From contig JAFGWL010000018.1 of the NCBI GenBank assembly GCA_016937175.1, positions 27,649 through 91,648 of the forward strand: DNA of 64,000 bases. Direction: 5' to 3'. Position 1 is the stretch's first letter. Every line of letters starts with the position of its first letter. Of this stretch, positions 39,586-47,620 are shown piece after piece. The position numbers were made by a program, and so were the translations under genes. The stretch comes from Candidatus Mcinerneyibacteriota bacterium (GTDB taxonomy: Bacteria > Macinerneyibacteriota > Macinerneyibacteria > Macinerneyibacteriales > DSCS01). The notes beneath the pieces were generated by a model. The model did no database searches. It was not told where the DNA came from and saw only the letters and a list, made by a program, of their open reading frames with translations.

Positions 39586-39617
39586 ATGGATAATCAGGTT
39601 CTTAAGAACTGATTAAA
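39584..39617 (-). repeat. 3' UTR module copy 2, includes palindrome GTTCTTAAGAAC
   Basis: GGATGGATAATCAGGTTCTTAAGAACTGATTAAAA nearly identical to 37319-37352. Confidence 0.85.
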
Positions 39618-40185
39618 AAAGGATGCCGGCGGAGATAATGAAAGTACTGGTCTTAAGATTTTGATCCCACTCAGAAACATCATTCATGTCCGTCAGGCCC
39701 ATATTATAACGGCCGTCCAGAAGTATGGGGCCGAGTTTTCCCTGGGCGCCGATATTGAGAGACATCTCTGAGCCCTTGATCTCGTCTTTGATATCAACGG
39801 TCTCTCCGTCAAATTCGACTTCAGCTGAAGCTGTAAAAGCCCAGGAGGGGCCGGCATAGATCCCCACCATGGGAAGGACATTATACTTGGCCAGGGCAGT
39901 CAGTTCGATAAAATTGGTGTTGAAGAAAAATTCATCACCGCTCTCCTCAAACTTTGAGCCCTTCTGGACGTAGTTGGCTTCACCGATAATAGTCAGGGGA
40001 AGAGCCGGCAGCGGCATATGGATCATCGCGCCGAACAGAAGCCCTGTATTCACACCGGGCTCCACACCTTCGAAGTCTTCGGTGAACTTGGACATGACAA
40101 GGCCCGCTTTCACGCCGAACTGTGTAGCCGATACCATGGACACAGCCAGGACCATCAAAACCACGATCATTAACATCTTTTTCAT
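39613..40185 (-). CDS. Small OM beta-barrel protein, paralogue D
   Basis: FGVKAGLVMSKFTEDFEGV...GSEMSLNIGAQGKLGPILLDGRYNMGLTDMND. Confidence 0.85.
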   Translation of the reverse strand: MKKMLMIVVLMVLAVSMVSATQFGVKAGLVMSKFTEDFEGVEPGVNTGLLFGAMIHMPLPALPLTIIGEANYVQKGSKFEESGDEFFFNTNFIELTALAKYNVLPMVGIYAGPSWAFTASAEVEFDGETVDIKDEIKGSEMSLNIGAQGKLGPILLDGRYNMGLTDMNDVSEWDQNLKTSTFIISAGILF

Positions 40186-40340
40186 AACACACCTCCATTT
40201 GTTTGGTAATGTATACTATAACCCGGTTTTCAAAAAATATAAAGGCTCAATTTCCAATTTTTCTTTTTTTCTAAAATTTTGCTATAGGATTGAAATTTCT
40301 TCTTTGTGAAGGCATACTTAAATATAAGAAAGGAGCTGCT

Positions 40341-41276
40341 ATGCCCCACTCCCTCCACGAATTCATGCATAAGCTGAACCGGGCCACAAGCCACGAAGAG
40401 ATGCTCTCAGGCATTATGGATTCTGCGGTCCATCAGCTTCACCTGGCCGGATGCGCCATCAGCCTTAAAAAAGGCAATCAGTTTAAAATAAAGATCTCCC
40501 GCGGATACTCCTCTCATTTCCAGCGCCATTACAACCCATGTGAAGAGGATCCCCCCTTCTCCCGCCTTCCCGGATGCGCCGAAGGGCTCCTCTTTACCGA
40601 CGGCGGCCCCTTCCCCGAAAAAAAGGGAGACCATCTTTTCCTGTTCCCCCTTCAGTTCAAAGGCTCCTGCCTGGGCTTTTCCGCCATGGCCCGAAGCACC
40701 CCCTTTACAGAAGAGGAGATCATGACCTTTGAGAACCTGAGTATCCTGGCGGCCTTCATCCTCCATGACGAGCTCCTCGAAGAGAAGCTCCGCCACAATT
40801 CCATTTTCGATGACACCACAGGCGCTTACAATGCCTTCTACTTCAAACTGAAAATCATCGACGCCCTGGGATATCTGGAGCGTTACGGCCACGGGTTCGC
40901 CGTTCTGGGCCTGAAATACCGCTCCACGGTCTCACTGAAACGCCTCTACGGAAACCGCCGAGTCGCAGAAAGCTTACGCCTTCTCACAGGGAAGATCCGT
41001 TCCATCATCCGGAATATCGATACCCCAGCGCGTTTTGAAGAGTCCACCTTCCTCATCCTCCTCCGCTCTCCGCAGGAAGCAGCCGCCGCCGGCCTGGCCG
41101 AACGCGTGGTCGCCGCCGTAGGCGAGGGGCTGAAAGAAGCAGGGATCGAAGCCCGTATGGACTATGCCCTCCTCTTTATCGAAGAAAAGACCTCCTATAA
41201 AAACATCATCCAATCCCTGGAAGAGGCTCTGGACGAATCCGAACGGGCCGGGGGCTTGGTCATCGCCTATCCCTGA
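40341..41276 (+). CDS. GAF-like plus degenerate GGDEF-like domain protein
   Basis: IFDDTTGAYNAFYFKLKIIDALGYLERYGHGFAVLGLKY... typical diguanylate-cyclase fold pattern but FEESTFLIL replaces GG[DE]EF; ATG 40341 after AAAGGAG. Confidence 0.7.
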   Translation: MPHSLHEFMHKLNRATSHEEMLSGIMDSAVHQLHLAGCAISLKKGNQFKIKISRGYSSHFQRHYNPCEEDPPFSRLPGCAEGLLFTDGGPFPEKKGDHLFLFPLQFKGSCLGFSAMARSTPFTEEEIMTFENLSILAAFILHDELLEEKLRHNSIFDDTTGAYNAFYFKLKIIDALGYLERYGHGFAVLGLKYRSTVSLKRLYGNRRVAESLRLLTGKIRSIIRNIDTPARFEESTFLILLRSPQEAAAAGLAERVVAAVGEGLKEAGIEARMDYALLFIEEKTSYKNIIQSLEEALDESERAGGLVIAYP

Positions 41277-41376
41277 ACCTCTTAAAAAAAAAGTCTTCCC
41301 TTTCCCCTTTACCTTTGAATTTCGCTTTCCACATGATATAATAGGGTGAAGTTCAAACTAGCTAAAAGGGGGTAAT

Positions 41377-42912
41377 ATGAAAAAAGTCATTGCCATACTG
41401 CTTATGGCCGTTCTGGTTGCAGGGATCGTCTCTGCAAAAGAACTGGAAACCTATGAGAGGAAATCTCTCTTTCTCTTCCCGGCGCAGTTCAGCGCCGACA
41501 TCGACCCGGCCCTGGTGACTCCGGAGCGCCGTGAAAAGATCGACACTGAGATCTACGACATGGTCGTTAAAGAGTTTACCCGCGTGGACTTTTTCGATGT
41601 CCAGGCGGAACAGTCTTTCACAGCCTTTCTGGAAAACGCCGACGCCTATATCCGGGACAATGCCCGGGACATCGCGTCCCAGCGCATGGACGCCGACGGC
41701 AAATTCAAAGAGGCCATGGTCACCCTGGATGACCTGCTCAAGACCCTGGAAAACTCCTACACCCTGGTTCCCTATGTGGACTCCATTAAAGAAGAGGTAA
41801 AGACCAAGGCTTTCCAGGAAGGCGACAAGGAAGTGGATCTTCCCGTCTCCTATAAATATGTCATCTATATGCACCTGGACCTCTACAGCACTTCCACCGG
41901 AGCCAAGTTGCGGACCATCAAAGTCAACAACGGCTCTAACCTCATGGGGATGCTCTTCTCCAGTGTGGGAGATTCCTTGGTCAACGACGACAGCCGCAAG
42001 ACAGAAGATGAGCTGGAAGCCTTGAAGACACGCCAGTTCAACGCAGCCGTGAGCGGTCTCCTTACTGTCCTGAAAAAAGACATGCGCGCGATTCCTGAGT
42101 TCCAGATCAAAGCCGTAGCCTCTACAGTCACAGCAGGCTCCATCGGCTTCGACATGGGCAAAGACACGGGGATCCGTATGGACCAACGCTACAAAGCCTA
42201 TACGTATGACGCTGAGGGCAACCGCCACATGACCGCCTTTGCCAAGATCCGCAAGATCGACGCCAACTACTCTGAAGCCCAGGTCCTCATCGGCCGGAGC
42301 GAAGAGGGCGACCAGATCATAGAAGACCCCAAACTGGGGCTCAACATCTACGCGGGGTTGGCTTTCGTGCCTTTTAACCTCTCTATAATGAATGACGGCC
42401 CGGTCTTAATCGAAGGACAGCATGCCGCCTTCCTGGCAGGGGCCGAGTACAACCTGGCTTCTTCTCTGAACATCTCGGAGCTCTACCTGACCGCCAACGC
42501 CAGGATCTCCGCCCCGTCATTTGAAGATCCTGAAGGAGCGCCCGGTATAACTGATGAATGGTCCATGAACGTTTCCACAATCGACGTGGGGCTTATGAAG
42601 AAGTTCTACCTGTCCCGGCTGGCCATTACAGCGGGCCTTTCCGGGACCTACTCCTCCTATTCATGGACCACCGATGATGAAAGCTGGGAATACACAGCGC
42701 ATTCCATGGGGATGACCGTCCGCGGCGGAGCCGAGATCCTCATCACTCCTGAATTCACCGCCTTCGCCCAGCTCACCTATGATGTCCTTGGAAACCCCAC
42801 AGACATCACTGAAGAGGTCTCCGGGGATACCGTATCCATGGAAGATCAATGGCTTGAAGATTTCAACGCCGGCGGGGTCGGGATGGCCTTCGGGATCGGC
42901 ATCACATTCTAA
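41377..42912 (+). CDS. Envelope protein with N-terminal TolB/FlgT-like region and C-terminal beta-barrel
   Basis: Signal peptide MKKVIAILLMAVLVAGIVSA; GIRMDQRYKAYTYDAEGNRHMTAFAKIRKIDANYSEAQVLIG; C-term GGVGMAFGIGITF. Confidence 0.6.
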   Translation: MKKVIAILLMAVLVAGIVSAKELETYERKSLFLFPAQFSADIDPALVTPERREKIDTEIYDMVVKEFTRVDFFDVQAEQSFTAFLENADAYIRDNARDIASQRMDADGKFKEAMVTLDDLLKTLENSYTLVPYVDSIKEEVKTKAFQEGDKEVDLPVSYKYVIYMHLDLYSTSTGAKLRTIKVNNGSNLMGMLFSSVGDSLVNDDSRKTEDELEALKTRQFNAAVSGLLTVLKKDMRAIPEFQIKAVASTVTAGSIGFDMGKDTGIRMDQRYKAYTYDAEGNRHMTAFAKIRKIDANYSEAQVLIGRSEEGDQIIEDPKLGLNIYAGLAFVPFNLSIMNDGPVLIEGQHAAFLAGAEYNLASSLNISELYLTANARISAPSFEDPEGAPGITDEWSMNVSTIDVGLMKKFYLSRLAITAGLSGTYSSYSWTTDDESWEYTAHSMGMTVRGGAEILITPEFTAFAQLTYDVLGNPTDITEEVSGDTVSMEDQWLEDFNAGGVGMAFGIGITF

Positions 42913-42931
42913 GACGAGACAAACGAAAGAT

Positions 42932-42966
42932 GCAGGGCGGAGCATGCTCCCCCTGCGTTTTTTTTT
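42932..42966 (+). terminator. Intrinsic terminator between first and second gene of the envelope locus
   Basis: GCAGGG-c-GGAGC-at-GCTCC-CCCTGC followed by T9. Confidence 0.85.
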
Positions 42967-42981
42967 GCAAAGGAGGATACA

Positions 42982-44166
42982 ATGAAAAAGACAATTATTC
43001 TGATGACGGCTCTTTTCATGGCGGTCTCCTTCGCTGTGGCTCAGATCACGCCCATCGACGAGAAGACTGTGGAAGTCCGCTCTACCGGGCGCGGGATGAA
43101 CACCGAGGAGGCCAAGATCGATGCTTTGCTCAATGCCGTGGACAGCGTGGTCCTGGATATGCTCACCATGACCGAAGAGCAGATGAAATACCAGACCAGT
43201 AAAGAGGCTGTCCTGGCCAATGCCCTGAACTATCAGATAGGCGGAGCCAAGATCAACGGCAAGATCACAGCCAAAAAGACACAGGAGTTCAACGGGAAAA
43301 AGTTCAAAGTCTCCATGACACTGACTTTCAAGCTGAACACCGAACAGATCCGCAAAGATTTGGAGATGATGGGGATCATCGCTTCATCCAAGGACCTGCG
43401 TAAACAGCTGGACAACTTCTCCATCATGCCCTATGTGGATGAGAAGACATCCGATCCGGCCTTCTATAAAAGAAAAGACCTGGCCTATGCCAAGATCGGC
43501 TCTTTCCTTCAGAACCAACATATTCCCTTTATCGGGGAACAGGAGATCAAAGAGATCGAAGCCAATGAAGAGCTTATCAACCTTGAAAAAAGCGCCGGAT
43601 CCATGGAGACCGGGGAAGAAGACATGATGCTTACCCTGGCCCGGAACACCAACGCCGACTTCTACATCAAAGTCGTAGGTGACGTTGAAGAGGCCGTCTC
43701 CCAGGGGATGAGCGCCGTTAAAGTCAGCATCTCCATCAGCGCCTATACGGTCATGACCGGGGAAAACATCGCTTCCCAGACAGGTTATTCCCGCCCCCTG
43801 ACTCTGAGCTCCAAAGATGCCTCCATCTCAGCCGGGATGGAAGAGGCCATCAACAGCGCCATGGGCGACATCATGAACAAACTGCGCCTTTTCTGGAAAG
43901 ACTATGTGGCCGACGGCCGTCCCTATAAACTGGTCTTCTACGACTATTCTTTCGGCGAGATCGGTTCCATCCGCCGTGTTTTGAAAGACATGACCAATCA
44001 GATCAAGCTTGGGACAAAAGCCGGCAATGTCACATCCTTCACCGTCTGGTATGACGGCCAGCTGGATGATCTCCTCTTTGAGATCCCCGGCCGCATGGAA
44101 CTCAACCTGAAGGAAGACCCCGTTGTCCTCGGAAACACCATCCGCTTCTTCAGGGAAGCCCAATAA
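42982..44166 (+). CDS. Secreted LPP20/FlgT_N-like protein 1
   Basis: Signal peptide; VEVRSTGRGMNTEEAKIDALLNAVDSVVLDMLTM; FKVSMTLTFKLN. Confidence 0.6.
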   Translation: MKKTIILMTALFMAVSFAVAQITPIDEKTVEVRSTGRGMNTEEAKIDALLNAVDSVVLDMLTMTEEQMKYQTSKEAVLANALNYQIGGAKINGKITAKKTQEFNGKKFKVSMTLTFKLNTEQIRKDLEMMGIIASSKDLRKQLDNFSIMPYVDEKTSDPAFYKRKDLAYAKIGSFLQNQHIPFIGEQEIKEIEANEELINLEKSAGSMETGEEDMMLTLARNTNADFYIKVVGDVEEAVSQGMSAVKVSISISAYTVMTGENIASQTGYSRPLTLSSKDASISAGMEEAINSAMGDIMNKLRLFWKDYVADGRPYKLVFYDYSFGEIGSIRRVLKDMTNQIKLGTKAGNVTSFTVWYDGQLDDLLFEIPGRMELNLKEDPVVLGNTIRFFREAQ

Positions 44167-44181
44167 AAGGGAGGGAAACGT

Positions 44182-45384
44182 ATGAAACGGACACTACTTA
44201 TTCTTATCGTCGCCGTTCTGTTCGCTGCGGCCGCCGCTGCCCAGACGGTCGTCACAGCCTCAGGCATAGGCACGACAAAGCGGGATGCAGAGATGGCAGC
44301 CCAGCGCGCGGCTGTGGAACAGGGGATCGGGACTATGATCGATTCCGAGTCCCTGACTCAGAATTTCATGCTCGTTGAAGACAAGATCCTCTCCAAAGCC
44401 CGCGGGTATGTGAAAAATTATAAACTCCTCAGCGAAAAACAGGAAGTGGACGGGACATGGACTGTCACCATCGAAGCCACTGTCTCTCAGGGAGATCTGA
44501 AAAACGATCTCAATGCCCTGGGGATCCTGCGCGAGAAGATGGGAAATCCCAGGATCCTGGTTCTCTATGACCCCACGGTAAGCGATTCTCTGGATAACCC
44601 GAGAAACCCCGTGGTGGCAGAAGCCTATGACGGGATCATCGAATATCTCACCGAAAAAGAGTTCCCCGTTGTGAGCAAACGCATCGCCGACCAGTTCACA
44701 TTGAGGAAATTCGCCTCTTCTGAAGAGATCTATAAAGAGTCTGTAGGCTTCGGGCTGAACAATCAGGCTGAATATATCCTGGTCTTCAATGTCAAATCCC
44801 AACCTCAGAACAAGACCAATACCTTCCACCGGGCCCGTGTGATGATCTCTGCAAAGATCATCAATACCTCCAGCGCCCAGATCTATGCCGCTGACACGTT
44901 CAAAGCCACCGGCATCGACAAAGATTCTGTGGAATTCGCTCTGAAGAAAGCCGGCCGTAAAGGCGGCACAGCCATCGGGAAATTCATCTCTGAAAAACTT
45001 ATCAAACGGTGGGAGTCCGAATCTGTCTCCGGCCGGGCTGTGACCCTGGAGCTTCTCAATGTCGCTGATTTCTCCATGCTCATGGAATTCAAGGCCAAAC
45101 TGAAAGACGCCGATGGGGTGAAAAACCTCATGCAGCGCAACTCCACCCGTAATTCCGTAGAGTATGAGCTGACCTTTGTTGGTGATATGGGCAATCTGAA
45201 AGAAGCCGTCTACAAGATCTTCGAATCCATGTCCGTGAAGATCGCTCCTCCCGTAAGCGGCGGAGACAGGATCACCGTTGATTTCTCCAAAAACCCCAAT
45301 GAAGTCCCTGAAGAAGAAGAGACGGTCATGGAGCCGGGAAATGACGACGGAACAGCAGATGCCGAAGAAGAGATGACTGAATAG
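44182..45384 (+). CDS. Secreted LPP20/FlgT_N-like protein 2
   Basis: Signal peptide; VVTASGIGTTKRDAEMAAQRAAVEQGIGTMIDSESLTQNFMLVEDKILSKARGYVKNYKLLSEKQEVDGTWTVTIEATVSQGDLKNDLNALGIL. Confidence 0.65.
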   Translation: MKRTLLILIVAVLFAAAAAAQTVVTASGIGTTKRDAEMAAQRAAVEQGIGTMIDSESLTQNFMLVEDKILSKARGYVKNYKLLSEKQEVDGTWTVTIEATVSQGDLKNDLNALGILREKMGNPRILVLYDPTVSDSLDNPRNPVVAEAYDGIIEYLTEKEFPVVSKRIADQFTLRKFASSEEIYKESVGFGLNNQAEYILVFNVKSQPQNKTNTFHRARVMISAKIINTSSAQIYAADTFKATGIDKDSVEFALKKAGRKGGTAIGKFISEKLIKRWESESVSGRAVTLELLNVADFSMLMEFKAKLKDADGVKNLMQRNSTRNSVEYELTFVGDMGNLKEAVYKIFESMSVKIAPPVSGGDRITVDFSKNPNEVPEEEETVMEPGNDDGTADAEEEMTE

Positions 45385-45404
45385 TCTCTTTTTGATACAG
45401 TTCG

Positions 45405-45437
45405 AAAAGGGGGAAGAGTTCTCTTCCCCCTTTTTTT
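45405..45437. terminator. Bidirectional intrinsic terminator between convergent genes
   Basis: AAAA-GGGGGAAGAG-TT-CTCTTCCCCC-TTTTTTT. Confidence 0.88.
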
Positions 45438-45948
45438 AATCTAATCCTTTGGCTTTTATCTCAGGGGGAACCTCGTCATAATGGATCAGGTGTTCGAATG
45501 AGGAGGGAAGGTTGCGGAGCCTCTCTTTCAGAAAAGAAGGATAGCATTCCACCGAGGAGGCTTCTTCAGGAGACATCCAACGAAAAAGCAGGGTCTCGTT
45601 TCCCTCTTTCCGTTCCAGAGTCCCGTCCAGTTTATAATAGGTTTGCGCTTCAGGGCCTGCGAGTTCGGCCAGATAGGTGATCCCGAAATGCTGATGCTTT
45701 GTCCCCTGATGGATAAAAAAATTCTCCACCGCCCACAACGGGCGAATGATCCTGACGGACACCCCCATCTCTTCACGGATCTCTCTTATAAGAGCTTCGG
45801 CCGTGCTCTCCCCGAGATGGACCCGGCCTCCGGGCAAAACCCAGAAATCATTTCCCCGGACGGTGTGAAAGAGGACCGCTTCTCCTCTTCGAATGAGAGC
45901 GGAAGCCCGCAGGTTAAAGGCCCTGTTATTTTTGCAAAATGAGATCAT
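45436..45948 (-). CDS. NUDIX hydrolase
   Basis: FWVLPGGRVHLGESTAEALIREIREEMGV. Confidence 0.93.
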   Translation of the reverse strand: MISFCKNNRAFNLRASALIRRGEAVLFHTVRGNDFWVLPGGRVHLGESTAEALIREIREEMGVSVRIIRPLWAVENFFIHQGTKHQHFGITYLAELAGPEAQTYYKLDGTLERKEGNETLLFRWMSPEEASSVECYPSFLKERLRNLPSSFEHLIHYDEVPPEIKAKGLD

Positions 45949-45960
45949 GGCAATCTTTTT

Positions 45961-46296
45961 CTATCGAGCCGTCAGAGCCGGGCCCGGATTCTTTTTTCGG
46001 ATTACATCCAGATAACGTGAAAAGCCTTCAAGCGCCTGGGGTTCTGTCTGTGCCCAGTGATGTAAAGCCCGTTCCAGTCTCACATGGTCACGCACCGTCA
46101 GAGGGAAACTGCAAAGCTTTTCAAGGGCTGCTTCCATGAGAGGGGCATCATTGAAATAGGGAGCTTCACAGAGAAGAAGAGTCTTCGTATACCCGGTTAC
46201 AGGCAGTTGACGAAATTTCCCCCTGGCTTTTTCTTTTTCTTCCGGAGTACCCGTCGCCATCTTACGGATCAGCTGACGGCAATGTTGGGGATTCAT
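45961..46296 (-). CDS. Hypothetical helical protein
   Basis: ORF with ATG 46296 preceded by AGGAGG; helical repeat-like composition. Confidence 0.5.
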   Translation of the reverse strand: MNPQHCRQLIRKMATGTPEEKEKARGKFRQLPVTGYTKTLLLCEAPYFNDAPLMEAALEKLCSFPLTVRDHVRLERALHHWAQTEPQALEGFSRYLDVIRKKNPGPALTAR

Positions 46297-46344
46297 ATAT
46301 CCTCCTTGATTTTTATATAAGAACATTCAAGGGGGTGTTTTGTT

Positions 46345-46803
46345 TCACCGGAAACTTCGTTTCCCGCTGGCTTCGATGATAACCGCTCTGAGGATCAAAA
46401 CCCCGTCAAGGCTTTCCGGAGAATAATCGACCCCCGAGATACCTCCCGCCTGAGCTGTAATAAGGTTGAGTGCATCGTTTTTCTCACTTACCTCTGTCAC
46501 TTCCATGACCTCAGCCTTCCCCGTGACACTTTCATAATGCATGGTCATGGAACAGGGGTCCTTCTTATCTCCGAAAAGCTCAACAGAATCTGCGACCCAG
46601 AACCCCGCGCGTTTATTCTTCCTGAAGAGCGTGGCCTTTTTCCCCCGGGGAGAGGCGTGAAAGTAGAAGGCTCTTTCCCTGTATCCGTAATTCATGGCAA
46701 AAAGATAAGGAGCTGTTTCATCTTCAAGGGCCAGGGTGCAGATGAAATTTTTCTTTAGGATCTCTTCGATCCTGTGAAACTCTGTAAAGGTCTCTCTCGG
46801 CAT
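46345..46803 (-). CDS. Pyridoxamine 5'-phosphate oxidase-like flavin-binding protein
   Basis: FICTLALEDETAPYLFAMNYGYRERAFYFHASPRGKKATLFRKNKRAGFWV; SD AGGAGG before ATG 46803. Confidence 0.85.
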   Translation of the reverse strand: MPRETFTEFHRIEEILKKNFICTLALEDETAPYLFAMNYGYRERAFYFHASPRGKKATLFRKNKRAGFWVADSVELFGDKKDPCSMTMHYESVTGKAEVMEVTEVSEKNDALNLITAQAGGISGVDYSPESLDGVLILRAVIIEASGKRSFR

Positions 46804-46816
46804 CTCCGCCTCCTTT

Positions 46817-47578
46817 TCACATCCGTCCGGCAATGGCCTGAATAAAATAGGAGAAGAGTCTCAGTTGTACCGGCCGGCTTTCAAACATCATCTCTGGGTG
46901 CCATTGCACAGCCATAAGGAGATCCTCTCCCTCTCCTTCCAGCCCCTCGGCCAGGCCGTCGGAGGAGGTAGCTGTTATACAAAGGTCCCGGCCCATGGCC
47001 TTCACCGCCTGATGATGAAAACTGTTCACCTGAACCGTCTCCGTTCCGTAAGCCCTGTTCAAATGACTCCCCAGAAGAAGATGAACTTCATGCACCGTCT
47101 CCTCTTTCGGCCTTTTCCCCCAATGCCTCACAGCACTTGCCCCCTGGCTCTCGATATCCTGGTAGAGAGTCCCCCCGAAAAAGACATTGATGAGTTGAAA
47201 ACCCCGGCAGATCCCCAGGACAGGCTTCCCCGTCTTCAACGCTGTCTCCAAGACCGTCCATTCGAAAGCATCCCGCTCGGGGACCACCCGCCCCAATCTG
47301 GGATGCAGTGCTTCTCCGTAGCGGGAGGGATGAAGATCCGCCCCTCCTGTCAGAATCACCCCGTCAGATGTCTCAATTATTTTTCGGATATAGTCCCGGT
47401 CATTGATGGGAGGATAAAGCACGGGGAATCCTCCTGCAGCGAAGACTGCCCGGGGGTAATCCATGGTGGAGAGGAAGATATCCTGATCCTCCTTGGTGCA
47501 GGGCCGTTTCCCCGGCCACTGTTCCCGGGAAAGATAATAGCCTGTAAGGGCGATGGCTGGTTTTATTTTGTTCATCAC
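46817..47578 (-). CDS. Gamma-glutamyl-gamma-aminobutyrate hydrolase family (peptidase C26)
   Basis: VILTGGADLHPSRYGE; GKPVLGICRGFQLINVFFGGTLYQDI; AVQWHPEMM. Confidence 0.92.
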   Translation of the reverse strand: MMNKIKPAIALTGYYLSREQWPGKRPCTKEDQDIFLSTMDYPRAVFAAGGFPVLYPPINDRDYIRKIIETSDGVILTGGADLHPSRYGEALHPRLGRVVPERDAFEWTVLETALKTGKPVLGICRGFQLINVFFGGTLYQDIESQGASAVRHWGKRPKEETVHEVHLLLGSHLNRAYGTETVQVNSFHHQAVKAMGRDLCITATSSDGLAEGLEGEGEDLLMAVQWHPEMMFESRPVQLRLFSYFIQAIAGRM

Positions 47579-47620
47579 TCAATTATAAGAGTGAAACGAC
47601 TCGGAGAAAACAGCAAATGT

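Noticed and set aside
41362-42228. 288-aa minus-strand ORF
   Set aside because: Antisense to the signal-peptide-bearing envelope gene, which has the better SD and start.
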